A stretch of 64,000 bases of DNA, taken from assembly GCF_000716785.1 (NCBI RefSeq), contig NZ_JNYY01000011.1, positions 62,001 through 126,000 on the forward strand. The letters run 5' to 3'. The stretch is from Amycolatopsis vancoresmycina (GTDB lineage: Bacteria; Actinomycetota; Actinomycetes; Mycobacteriales; Pseudonocardiaceae). This document shows positions 1 through 7,062 of this stretch, in pieces. Each line of letters starts with the position of its first letter. Position 1 is the first letter of the stretch. The position numbers and the translations under genes are program-made. Under the pieces are notes generated by a model that did no database searches, was not told the DNA's origin, and worked only from the letters and a program-made list of their open reading frames with translations.

Positions 1-615
1 GCGCTGCTCGCGTGGGCCGGGCGCACCGGCGCGGTCGTCGTCGAGGACGACTACGACAGCGAATTCCGGTTCTCCGACCGCCCCCTGGAACCGTTGCAGA
101 GCCTGGACCGCGACGGGCGCGTGGCCTACGTCGGCTCGTTCTCCAAGACGCTGCTTCCCATGCTGCGCCTGGGTTTCCTGATCGCACCGGCGTCACTGCG
201 GGACGCCTTGCGCCACGCGCGGCAGCTGTCCGGCTGGCACGGCGACCTGCCCGCGCAAGCCGCACTGGCCCGGTTCGTCGACGAAGGCCTGTTCGCCCGC
301 CACCTCCGCCGGGCGACGAAGGTCTACGCGGAACGCCACGAGCGCATCACGACGACGCTGGCGCAGGTCTTCCCCGGCCGCCTGCACCCGGTTCCGTCGG
401 CGGCGGGCCTGCACCTGTGCGCCCTCGCCGCCGACGGCACGGACCTGGACCCGGTCGTGGCCCGGGCGGCCGCGGCCGGGGTGGCGGTCCAGACGCTGTC
501 CGATCTCTGCGGCGGGTTCCCCCGGCCGGGTCTGGTGCTCGGCTACGGTTCGATCGCCTCGGACAGCATCGGCGCCGGGCTCGCGGCGCTGGACGCCGCC
601 TGGGGCCCGGTGTAG
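1..615 (+). CDS. MocR/PdxR-type PLP-dependent regulator, C-terminal part
   Basis: The gene enters from the left edge, so the N-terminal GntR-type winged helix is outside the window. What remains is the C-terminal half of a fold-type I aminotransferase-like domain: VVVEDDYDSEFR, then the pyridoxal-phosphate lysine motif GSFSKTLLP (around nt 136-162) and RLGFLIAP. MocR proteins use this domain as a PLP or amino-compound sensor that controls the attached DNA-binding domain. The 3' end overlaps the convergent exporter gene by 73 bases. A free-standing aminotransferase is the alternative, but the SFSKTLLP-RLGF context is typical of MocR regulators. The family assignment is firm; target genes are unknown. 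Confidence 0.85.
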   Translation, partial: ALLAWAGRTGAVVVEDDYDSEFRFSDRPLEPLQSLDRDGRVAYVGSFSKTLLPMLRLGFLIAPASLRDALRHARQLSGWHGDLPAQAALARFVDEGLFARHLRRATKVYAERHERITTTLAQVFPGRLHPVPSAAGLHLCALAADGTDLDPVVARAAAAGVAVQTLSDLCGGFPRPGLVLGYGSIASDSIGAGLAALDAAWGPV

Positions 616-1976
616 TGGTCCGTGCGGCGGCGGCTCGCGATCAGCGCCCCGCCCAGGGCGGTCGCCGCCCCGGTGGCCAGGACCAGCAGCCAGCCGCGGC
701 GGAAGGCCGTCAGGTCCGGCGTGCCGGCGAACACCGCCACCAGCACCGCTGTGCCCAGGACCGTGCCGATCTGCCGCGTCGTGTTGACCATCGACGACCC
801 CGCGCCCCAGCGGGCCGGGGGCAGGACCGTGCCGACCACGCCCGACAGGCTCGGCAGGATCAGCCCGACCCCGAGCCCGGTCAGCAGCTGGCCGGGCAGC
901 ATCGACGCGGCGTAGTCGCGGGTGGCGTCCATGCGCAGCAACCAGACCAGCGCCCCGGCCCCGAAGGAGACGCCGCCGAGGGCGACCACCGGGCCCGGGC
1001 CGAAGCGGTGCACGAACCGGCCGCCGAGGATCGACACCGGGACCACCACCAGCGGCCCCGGCGCCAGGGACAGGCCCGCGACCAACGTCGAGTCGTGCCA
1101 GACCGACGTCAGGAACAGCACGTTGCCGAACAGCATCGCCGCGAACCCGGCGGCGAACACCCCGGTCGTCACGCAGGCCAGCCACAACGTCGGCACGCGC
1201 AGCGCCGGCAGGTCCAGCACCGGCACCGCGTGCCGCGCCGAGCGCAGCGGCACCCAGGCCAGCGCGACGGCGGCCACCGCGAACGCCAGCAGCACCGGCC
1301 GCGCACCCCAGCCACGATCGGACGCCTCGACCAGCGCGTACGCCAGCGCGCCGACGCCCACGAGCAGCCCGGCGGCGCCGAGGACGTCCGGGACGCCGGT
1401 GGCGCCGTCCCGCGACTCGCGCAGCACGCGGGGCCCGGCCAGCAGCGTCACCGCGCAGATCGGCAGGTTCACCAGGAACACCCAGCGCCAGGACGCTTCG
1501 ACGAGCAGGCCGCCGACCGGCGGGCCGAGCGCCGCGGCCGCCGCGCCCACCGACGCCCAGACGCCCACCGCCACCGGGCGCCGGTGCGGCGGGAACGCCG
1601 TCAGCAGCAGCGCCAGCGACGTCGGCATGACGAGCGCGGCGCCGGCCGCCTGCACCGCGCGGAAGGCGATCAGCACCGGGATCGAGGGCGCGGCCGCGCA
1701 CGCCGCCGAGGCCAGGGTGAACACCGCGACGCCGATCAGGAACAGCCGCTTGCGCCCGTACCGGTCGGCCAGCCGCCCGGCCGGGGCGAGGCAGGCGGCG
1801 AACAGCACGGTGTAGCCGTTGAGCACCCACGACAGCGTCGCCAGCCCGTCGCCGGGGAAGGCGGCCCGGATGCCGGGGAAGGCGATCGTGACGATGAACG
1901 TGTCCAGGCTCGCGAGGAACGCGGCCGTCGAGACGACGAGCAGCACGAGGCCGGGCTTCGGCGCGGTGGCGGGCAT
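543..1976 (-). CDS. MFS transporter, DHA2 drug-exporter type
   Basis: A 477-residue membrane protein starting at an ATG with an excellent AGGAGG ribosome binding site. The first helix carries LASLDTFIVTIAFP and is followed by the conserved WVLNGYTVLFAA and GRLADRYGRKRLFL loop, all signatures of the 14-helix drug:proton antiporters of the DHA2 group. The hydrophobic pattern suggests about 14 membrane segments. It probably exports hydrophobic drugs or an own metabolite; the substrate cannot be read from sequence. Its start region carries a short inverted repeat that could bind a regulator. Its 3' end runs 73 bases into the convergent MocR-type gene, so the last ~24 residues are less conserved-looking. 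Confidence 0.88.
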   Translation of the reverse strand: MPATAPKPGLVLLVVSTAAFLASLDTFIVTIAFPGIRAAFPGDGLATLSWVLNGYTVLFAACLAPAGRLADRYGRKRLFLIGVAVFTLASAACAAAPSIPVLIAFRAVQAAGAALVMPTSLALLLTAFPPHRRPVAVGVWASVGAAAAALGPPVGGLLVEASWRWVFLVNLPICAVTLLAGPRVLRESRDGATGVPDVLGAAGLLVGVGALAYALVEASDRGWGARPVLLAFAVAAVALAWVPLRSARHAVPVLDLPALRVPTLWLACVTTGVFAAGFAAMLFGNVLFLTSVWHDSTLVAGLSLAPGPLVVVPVSILGGRFVHRFGPGPVVALGGVSFGAGALVWLLRMDATRDYAASMLPGQLLTGLGVGLILPSLSGVVGTVLPPARWGAGSSMVNTTRQIGTVLGTAVLVAVFAGTPDLTAFRRGWLLVLATGAATALGGALIASRRRTDHYTGPQAASSAASPAPMLSEAIEP

Positions 1977-1983
1977 GGTCCTC

Positions 1984-2006
1984 CTAGGTTCAATAAAACA
2001 ACCTAG
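1984..2006. promoter_or_regulatory. Inverted repeat in exporter promoter region
   Basis: Perfect 7-base arms CTAGGTT (1984-1990) and AACCTAG (2000-2006) flank an AT-rich 9-base spacer, 8 bases upstream of the MFS start codon. The AT-rich spacer stands out in this GC-rich DNA. A MarR- or TetR-type operator controlling the exporter is the natural reading; the regulator is not identifiable here. Confidence 0.4.
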
Positions 2007-2034
2007 CTGGACAAGGTGAGTTTTAACAAGAGAC

Positions 2035-2508
2035 TCAGGCGGCAGCGCGCTCCTCGGCGCGAGCCTTCAGCGCCGCGAGGGTGTGCTCGATCGACCGGAC
2101 GTTGTAGCCGGGCCGGTCGGCGCGGCCGGTGACGCGCGGTCCCATGAACTTCCGCACCACCCAGCTGCCGATCCGGTACCAGTTCTCGGTGACCACGCAG
2201 CCGCCCGCGGCCGGCGCCAGCACGTACTCCCACCGCGAGACCCGCGAGCCGAACGGCGTGCGCACGTCGAAGGCGAACCGGCGGCCCGGCTCGAACGCGA
2301 CCACCCGCACCCGCGTCCACCACTGCAGCTCGCCGTTGCGGTTGCGGCCGCGGAACCGCGCGCCGAGCGACGGCCCGGTGCCGTCCAGCCAGCGGCCGCC
2401 GACGTTCTCCGGGCTCAGCTCGCCCATCCGCGGCAGGTCGGTGACCCACGACCACACCGTGCCCGGGGCGGCCGGGACCGTGACACTGCGCGAAATCGTC
2501 GGCTCCAC
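2035..2508 (-). CDS. SRPBCC family protein (START-like fold)
   Basis: Predicted 157 residues from a GTG at 2508 (protein begins VEPTISRSVTVPAAPGTVW). The opening VPAAPGTVWSWVTDL and later GRRFAFDVRTPFGSRVSRWEYVLAP are characteristic of polyketide cyclase/dehydrase-like SRPBCC proteins, which form a deep hydrophobic ligand pocket. The longer open frame to 2652 adds 48 residues rich in Arg and Cys that do not look coding, so I prefer the internal GTG. No catalytic function can be assigned; such proteins are frequent in actinomycetes as small-molecule binding or stress proteins. It is divergent from the DUF151 gene. Confidence 0.8.
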   Translation of the reverse strand: MEPTISRSVTVPAAPGTVWSWVTDLPRMGELSPENVGGRWLDGTGPSLGARFRGRNRNGELQWWTRVRVVAFEPGRRFAFDVRTPFGSRVSRWEYVLAPAAGGCVVTENWYRIGSWVVRKFMGPRVTGRADRPGYNVRSIEHTLAALKARAEERAAA

Positions 2509-2606
2509 GCCCCGACGGTGACAGCGGTTCCCGCGGCCCGGCAAGGCCTTCCGGCGTTGTCCGCAGCCCAGGAGAGCCGAGCCGGAAAATCCGCGCGGTT
2601 CTGCTG

Positions 2607-2632
2607 GGTTGTGAACCCGGCAGAGTGGGTAT
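2607..2632 (+). promoter_or_regulatory. SigB-like promoter (GNNT-N16-GGGTAT)
   Basis: GGTT at 2607-2610 and GGGTAT at 2627-2632 are separated by 16 bases, fitting the Streptomyces SigB consensus GNNT-N14-16-GGGTA(C/T). It lies 35 bases upstream of the DUF151 start codon. The match is by eye; the sigma factor itself is not in the window. Confidence 0.5.
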
Positions 2633-2667
2633 CCCGCGCGCAGGACTCCCACGACACGGAGGGTGCG

Positions 2668-3183
2668 GTGGTCAGCGTGATCCCGATCGAAGTGGTGGGG
2701 ATGGCCGTTCCGGTGCCCGGCGAGGCGCCGTTGATGCTGCTCCGGGAGCCGGAGGGGGCGCGCCGCTGGCTGGCCATCATGATCGGGTACGGCGAAGCCG
2801 AGGCCCTGGTGCGGGCGCGCGAGCAGATCGCGCAGCCGCGCCCGGGCACGATCGAGCTGCTCGGTGACGTCCTCGCGGCGTTCGGCCAGGGCGTCGCCGC
2901 GGTCGAGCTGACCGAGGTGCGGGACGGCATCTTCTACGCCGACCTCGTGCTCGCCTCGGGCACCCGCGTGTCGGCCCGCCCCAGCGACGCGGTCGCGCTC
3001 GGCCTGCGCCAGGGCGCCCCCATCCGCGTCGCCGAAGAGGTGCTGGACGTCGCGTCCGTGCAGCTCGAGGTCGAGCAGGAGATCGAGGGGCCGGCCGCCG
3101 ACGTGCTGGACACCGAGGCCGAGGTCGCCCGGTTCCGCGCCGAACTCGACAGCCTGCGGCCCGAGGACTTCGACGACCTGTAA
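2668..3183 (+). CDS. Bifunctional nuclease family protein (DUF151)
   Basis: Predicted 171 residues from GTG 2668, which sits 4-5 bases after a GGAGGG ribosome binding site. Segments LREPEGARRWLAIMIGYGEAEAL, DGIFYADLVLASG and ARPSDAVALGLRQGAPI match the DUF151 core of the bifunctional nuclease family, acidic proteins with reported DNase/RNase activity. The C-terminal 40 residues are an acidic tail ending EDFDDL. A SigB-like promoter upstream suggests stress induction. A strong hairpin follows the stop codon, so it is probably monocistronic. Nuclease activity in this subfamily is inferred, not shown. Confidence 0.85.
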   Translation: MVSVIPIEVVGMAVPVPGEAPLMLLREPEGARRWLAIMIGYGEAEALVRAREQIAQPRPGTIELLGDVLAAFGQGVAAVELTEVRDGIFYADLVLASGTRVSARPSDAVALGLRQGAPIRVAEEVLDVASVQLEVEQEIEGPAADVLDTEAEVARFRAELDSLRPEDFDDL

Positions 3184-3198
3184 GCCCCAACCAGACCT

Positions 3199-3240
3199 CG
3201 TGAGTGAGAAACAGTGTTCTAACCCTGTTTCTCACTCACG
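3199..3240. terminator. Strong hairpin terminator, 16-bp perfect stem
   Basis: CGTGAGTGAGAAACAG (3199-3214) and its exact complement CTGTTTCTCACTCACG (3225-3240) enclose a 10-base loop, 16 bases after the DUF151 stop codon. The low-GC stem is unlike the surroundings and suggests a dispersed, mobile or copied terminator element rather than a locally evolved one. Confidence 0.75.
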
Positions 3241-3360
3241 ACCGCGCGGACATTCTCCCGGCGGCGATACCGGGCCGATAATCACCGAGCCGATGGCCGG
3301 AGGCGATGAATCCCGGCGGTGGCGCCGGTACACCCACCGCCACCGGCCGACGGGAGAACG

Positions 3361-4317
3361 ATGCAGGACTTCGCGACGCGCACCGAGCCGCACCGGCGTG
3401 AGCTGCTCGCGCACTGCTACCGCATGCTCGGGTCGGTCCACGAAGCCGAGGACCTGGTCCAGGAGACGCTGGTCCGCGCCTGGAAGGCGTGGGCGGGCTA
3501 CGACCCGGCCCGCGCGTCGGTGCGCACCTGGCTCTACCGGATCGCCACCAACGCCTGCCTCACCGCGCTTGAAGGGCGCGCCCGGCGGCCGCTGCCGTCC
3601 GGGCTCGGCGGCCCGGGCGGCGATCCGGGGGCGCCGCTGACGCCGTCGCCGGACATCCCGTGGCTGCACCCGTTCCCGGACGCCCGCCTCGACGACCCCG
3701 GCCTGGCACTGGCCCGCCGCGGCACGCTCCGGCTGGCGCTGCTGGCGGCGATGCAGACGCTGCCGCCGAAGCAGCGTGCGGTGCTGATCCTGCGGGACGT
3801 CCTGGAGTTCAGCGCGGCCGAAGTGGCCGGTTTCCTGGACACCACGCCCGCGGCGGTCAACAGCGCGCTGCAGCGCGCCCGCGCCGGGCTCGGCGGGCTG
3901 TCGGCGGAGGAGGTGCCCGAACCGGACGACCGCGCGGTGGAGGCGGTCCTGGACGCCTACGTCCGGGCGTTCGAACGCGCCGACGTCGCGGGCCTGGTCG
4001 AGCTGCTGACCGAGGACGTCGTGATGGAGATGCCGCCGGTCCCGCTGTGGTTCCGCGGCCCGGAGAACTACGGCCGGTTCCTCGAGCGCCTGTTCGCGAT
4101 GCGCGGCCCCGGCTGGCGGATGACGCGCGCGAGCGCGAACGGCCAGCCCGCGCTCGTGGCGCACTGCCGCGACGACGCAGGGGGCCACCGGTTGCACACC
4201 CTGCAGGTGTTCACCGTGCGCGGGGGACGGGTGGCGCACAACGTCGTGTTCGCCGACCCCGCCGTCCTGGCGCTGTTCGATCAGCCGGCCACCCGCGCCT
4301 CGGACGGGCGGCCGTAG
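3361..4317 (+). CDS. ECF sigma factor with C-terminal SnoaL-like domain (TIGR02960/SigG type)
   Basis: Predicted 318 residues from ATG 3361 with GGGAGAACG as ribosome binding site. Region 2 is visible as HCYRMLGSVHEAEDLVQETLVRAWKAW and TWLYRIATNACL (residues about 18-70); region 4 as LPPKQRAVLILRDVLEFSAAEVA and TPAAVNSALQRAR (about 135-175). The linker PDIPWLHPFPDARLDD is a hallmark of the TIGR02960 subfamily. The last ~120 residues form a SnoaL_2-like domain that in related ECF groups modulates sigma activity in place of a classical anti-sigma factor. No anti-sigma gene is adjacent, consistent with that. The 3' end overlaps the convergent DUF2087 gene by 37 bases. Confidence 0.88.
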   Translation: MQDFATRTEPHRRELLAHCYRMLGSVHEAEDLVQETLVRAWKAWAGYDPARASVRTWLYRIATNACLTALEGRARRPLPSGLGGPGGDPGAPLTPSPDIPWLHPFPDARLDDPGLALARRGTLRLALLAAMQTLPPKQRAVLILRDVLEFSAAEVAGFLDTTPAAVNSALQRARAGLGGLSAEEVPEPDDRAVEAVLDAYVRAFERADVAGLVELLTEDVVMEMPPVPLWFRGPENYGRFLERLFAMRGPGWRMTRASANGQPALVAHCRDDAGGHRLHTLQVFTVRGGRVAHNVVFADPAVLALFDQPATRASDGRP

Positions 4318-4760
4318 GCGCCGCCGTCGTTGCTGCGCTGCAGCAGGCCCTCGTCCACGAGGTAGCGGCGGAGCGTCGCGTGGTCGTCGTGGACCATCGA
4401 CAGCTTCTCCCGGACGTCCTGCTCGGTGTAGAGCCGGCCCGGTTCGAACCGTTCGGCGAGGTACCCGAGCAGCAGCTGCCGCCGCTTGCCCGAGTGCGGG
4501 ATCGCGATGAGCCTGCCGTGGCGGAAGAGCCCGTCGAGCGGGTCGGCCGGTGCCTTGGCGAGCGCGTCGCGGAACACCTCGGGCACCGCGCGGTAGTGGC
4601 CGTCCGCCGCGGTGACGAGGCCCGCGTCGACGAGCCGCTTCGCGAGTTTGGCCGTGGCCGCGTCGGCCGGAAGCCCGTCGTCGGCGGCGCAGACGCGGGC
4701 GAAGAACTGCAGTCGGGCGGGGTCCGCGAGGGCGGAGACCAGCGCTTCCGGGGAGGCCAT
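4281..4760 (-). CDS. DUF2087 domain-containing protein
   Basis: Predicted 159 residues from ATG 4760 (MASPEALVSALADPARLQFF). The N-terminal half resembles an ArsR/MarR-like winged helix (LADPARLQFFARV, AKLAKRLVDAGLVT). The C-terminal half has the DUF2087 pattern GRLIAIPHSGKRRQLLLGYLAERFEPG followed by Y-TEQDVREKL and DHATLRRYLVDEGLLQR. DUF2087 proteins are predicted DNA-binding regulators; targets are unknown. An in-frame extension to 4982 exists but is Arg/Ser-rich and lies over the start of the divergent ligase gene, so I reject it. Convergent with the ECF sigma gene, divergent from the acyl-AMP ligase. Confidence 0.82.
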   Translation of the reverse strand: MASPEALVSALADPARLQFFARVCAADDGLPADAATAKLAKRLVDAGLVTAADGHYRAVPEVFRDALAKAPADPLDGLFRHGRLIAIPHSGKRRQLLLGYLAERFEPGRLYTEQDVREKLSMVHDDHATLRRYLVDEGLLQRSNDGGAYGRPSEARVAG

Positions 4761-4839
4761 GGTGTGCGACCGTACCCGCGCCCGTGCCGGCGGTGAACCG
4801 CTTTCCCGCACCGGGCGCACACGCGGCGGTGAGTCCCAG

Positions 4840-4845
4840 TAGGTT
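4840..4845 (+). promoter_or_regulatory. -10 element TAGGTT for a leaderless transcript
   Basis: TAGGTT ends 6 bases before the GTG start at 4852, and no ribosome binding site precedes that start. This spacing places transcription start at or next to the start codon, the usual geometry of leaderless actinobacterial genes. Confidence 0.45.
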
Positions 4846-4851
4846 GCTTTC

Positions 4852-6492
4852 GTGCCCCGTCCGCCGGTGACCGTGCCCGAAGCGGTGCTGCGCGCCTCGA
4901 TCGTGGACCGGCTGTTCGCCCGCGCGGACGACGATCGGCCGTTGTTCACCCACCAGGACCACACGCGCAACGCGGAGCACACCTGGACGTGGGCGGAGTT
5001 CGCCGCCCGGGTCCGCGTGGTCGCGGGCGAGCTGCGGCGGGTGGCCGGGCCGGGCGAGCGCGTCGCGATCCTGGCCGGCCAGGAACTCGCCTACCCGCTG
5101 GCGTTCTTCGGCGCGCTGGCCGCCGGCCTGGTCGCCGTCCCGCTGATGGCGCCGTCGAGCCCCGCGCAGGCCGACCGGCTCGCCGGCGTCCTTGCCGACG
5201 CCGGCGCGCGCCTGTGGCTGACGTCGGCGGCCGCGGCGGCGCGGCTGCCCGCGCACGAGCACGTCGTCGTGGCCGACGAGCTCATCGGACCCGGCGCCGA
5301 TCCGGTGCCGGTGACGCCGGAGAGCCCGGCGTACCTGCAGTACACGTCGGGGTCGACGCGCGAGCCGGCCGGCGCGGTGATCCCGCACCGCGCGATCGTG
5401 GCGGCCTGCTGGCAGGGCAGCCGCGCCTACGCCGTCGACGAGGGCACCACCTGCGCCGGCTGGATCCCGTTCTTCCACGACATGGGCCTGATCCAGCTGC
5501 TGTGCCTGCCGGTCTTCTCGGGCGGCCGGTCGGTGTTCATGGCCCCGGCCGAGTTCGTGCACTCCCCGGCGCGGTGGCTGCGGCAGCTCGCGGCGTACCC
5601 GGCGGTGTTCACCGCCGCCCCGAACTTCGCCTACGACCTGGCCGCCGACGGCGACACCGGCGAGGACTTCGACCTGTCGGGCGTGCGGGTCGCGCTCAAC
5701 GGCAGCGAACCCGTCCGGCCGCGCACGATCGAGCGCTTCCAGGAGGTGTTCGGGCCACGCGGGTTCCGGCGGGAAGCGCAGCGGCCGTCGTACGGGCTCG
5801 CCGAAGCCACGGTGTACGTCGCGAGCGCGGGCGAGGACGGCCCGCGCAGCGCGGTGTTCGACCGCGAAGCCCTGGCGCAGGGCCGGGCCGTCGAAACCGC
5901 GGGCGGGCAGGAACTCGTGTCCGTCGGCCGCCCGGTCGGGCAGCTGGTCCGGATCGTCGAGGACGGCCGCGAGCAGCCCGACGGGGTGGTCGGCGAGATC
6001 TGGGTGCACGGCCCGAACGTCGCCACCGGCTACTGGGGCCGGGGCGACGCGGCCGCGTTCGGCGCCGTGCTCGACGGCGTCGGCGGCTGGCTGCGCACCG
6101 GCGACCTCGGCGTCGTGCACCGCGGCGACCTGTACGTCACCGGCCGGCTCAAGGACCTCATCGTGATCGACGGCCGCAACTTCCACCCCCAGGACATCGA
6201 GGCGGCGGCCGGGGAGGCCCACCCCGCGGTCCGCCGCGACCGCGTCGCCGCGTTCGCCGTCGCCGACGAAGCCGGCGAGGGCGCGGTGGTGGTGGCCGAG
6301 TGGCAGCGCGGCGCCGATGCCGAGGCCGACGTCCGGGAGGTGACCCGGGCGGTGCTGCGCGCGGTGTCGCGGGAACACGATCTCACGCTGCGCGCGGTAC
6401 GTCTGGTCCCTTCCGGTGGACTTCCGCGCACATCCAGCGGCAAGGTCGCCCGGTCGGCCGCCAAGGCACGTTATGGTGACTTCCGTGGGTGA
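4852..6492 (+). CDS. Fatty-acyl-AMP ligase / AMP-dependent synthetase
   Basis: A 546-residue ANL-superfamily adenylating enzyme. The AMP-binding motif YTSGSTREPAGAVIPHRA lies near residues 163-181; it is followed by AGWIPFFHDMGLIQ, SYGLAEATVYVAS, GEIWVHGPNVATGYWG and the hinge RTGDLGVVHRGDLYVTGRLKDLIVIDGRNFHPQDIE with a C-terminal lysine in SSGKVARS. WIPFFHDMGL and YGLAEATVYV are characteristic of FAAL enzymes, which transfer acyl groups to a carrier protein rather than CoA. The next gene, overlapping by 20 bases, is such a carrier protein. It heads an operon with type VII secretion substrates, an uncommon pairing that suggests lipidation or a lipid signal linked to that system. Confidence 0.88.
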   Translation: MPRPPVTVPEAVLRASIVDRLFARADDDRPLFTHQDHTRNAEHTWTWAEFAARVRVVAGELRRVAGPGERVAILAGQELAYPLAFFGALAAGLVAVPLMAPSSPAQADRLAGVLADAGARLWLTSAAAAARLPAHEHVVVADELIGPGADPVPVTPESPAYLQYTSGSTREPAGAVIPHRAIVAACWQGSRAYAVDEGTTCAGWIPFFHDMGLIQLLCLPVFSGGRSVFMAPAEFVHSPARWLRQLAAYPAVFTAAPNFAYDLAADGDTGEDFDLSGVRVALNGSEPVRPRTIERFQEVFGPRGFRREAQRPSYGLAEATVYVASAGEDGPRSAVFDREALAQGRAVETAGGQELVSVGRPVGQLVRIVEDGREQPDGVVGEIWVHGPNVATGYWGRGDAAAFGAVLDGVGGWLRTGDLGVVHRGDLYVTGRLKDLIVIDGRNFHPQDIEAAAGEAHPAVRRDRVAAFAVADEAGEGAVVVAEWQRGADAEADVREVTRAVLRAVSREHDLTLRAVRLVPSGGLPRTSSGKVARSAAKARYGDFRG

Positions 6493-6748
6493 TCACCGCG
6501 CCGAGGTCACGAAGGTCGTCTGCGACACCTTCCGGCTCGACCCGGCTCTCGTCGAGCCCGACGCGCCCCTGGAGGAGCTGGGCATCGACTCCAAGGGGCG
6601 GATCAAGCTGCTGGCGGCGCTGGAGATCTACTACGGCGTGACGATCGACCTGGACCGGCTCGACCGGTTCACCGACGTGGGATCCGTGGCCGGCGTGCTC
6701 GCGGAAGCACTGGGAACTCGCGGAACTTCAGGAGAGGCGCTGAAATGA
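6473..6748 (+). CDS. Acyl carrier protein
   Basis: Predicted 91 residues from ATG 6473, inside the end of the ligase gene; GTG 6485 is a possible alternative giving 87 residues. The 4'-phosphopantetheine serine is Ser40 in ELGIDSKGRIKLLAALE, where Lys-Gly replaces the usual Leu or Met after the serine. The helical layout and acidic character are otherwise that of a free-standing ACP. It should accept the acyl chain activated by the upstream ligase. No ketosynthase, condensation domain or acyltransferase lies nearby, so the final acceptor is unknown. Its stop overlaps the next start (ATGA at 6745), indicating translational coupling. Confidence 0.87.
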   Translation: MVTSVGDHRAEVTKVVCDTFRLDPALVEPDAPLEELGIDSKGRIKLLAALEIYYGVTIDLDRLDRFTDVGSVAGVLAEALGTRGTSGEALK

Positions 6749-7062
6749 GCGGCGGGGGGTACACCGCGACGACCGAGGCGTTGTCGACGGCGGCCAAGAC
6801 CATCGGTGACCTGGCGGAGCACCTGCTCGACGACAACCCGGACCTGCAGACACCGCAGGTGACCGCGGAGAAGTTCGGGCGGGCGCACGGCGCGCACGCC
6901 ACCAAGTACACCGCCGGCGCGCAGGCGTTGTGGGCCGCGGTCTCCGGCTACAGCAGCACCCTCGGCTCGTTCGGCACGAACCTCGGCACCGCCGGTTCGA
7001 GCTACAGCACGAACGAGGGCAACCAGGCCGGCGTGATCACCGACGCCGGGGGCTCGCTCTGA
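6745..7062 (+). CDS. EspC-like type VII secretion substrate (DUF2580/WXG100 superfamily)
   Basis: 105 residues, predicted mostly helical, without a signal peptide. TEALSTAAKTIGDLAEHLLDD and LWAAVSGYSSTLGSFGTNLGTAGSSYSTNE match the EspC-like, DUF2580 type of ESX substrate, which pairs as a helical hairpin and ends in a Y-x-x-x-(D/E)-like signal (here around SSYSTNE). The start codon overlaps the ACP stop and its stop overlaps the next start (TGATG), so the three are one translational unit. No EccC or EccD membrane component is in the window; the secretion machine must be encoded elsewhere if this is exported. Confidence 0.75.
   Translation: MSGGGYTATTEALSTAAKTIGDLAEHLLDDNPDLQTPQVTAEKFGRAHGAHATKYTAGAQALWAAVSGYSSTLGSFGTNLGTAGSSYSTNEGNQAGVITDAGGSL

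Noticed and set aside
3232..6378. Very long open frame (over 1000 codons) on the minus strand
   Set aside because: It lies opposite the ECF sigma, DUF2087 and FAAL genes, which have clear motifs. Its product is Arg/Ala/His-rich without any domain. Such mirror frames are normal in DNA with GC-rich third positions.
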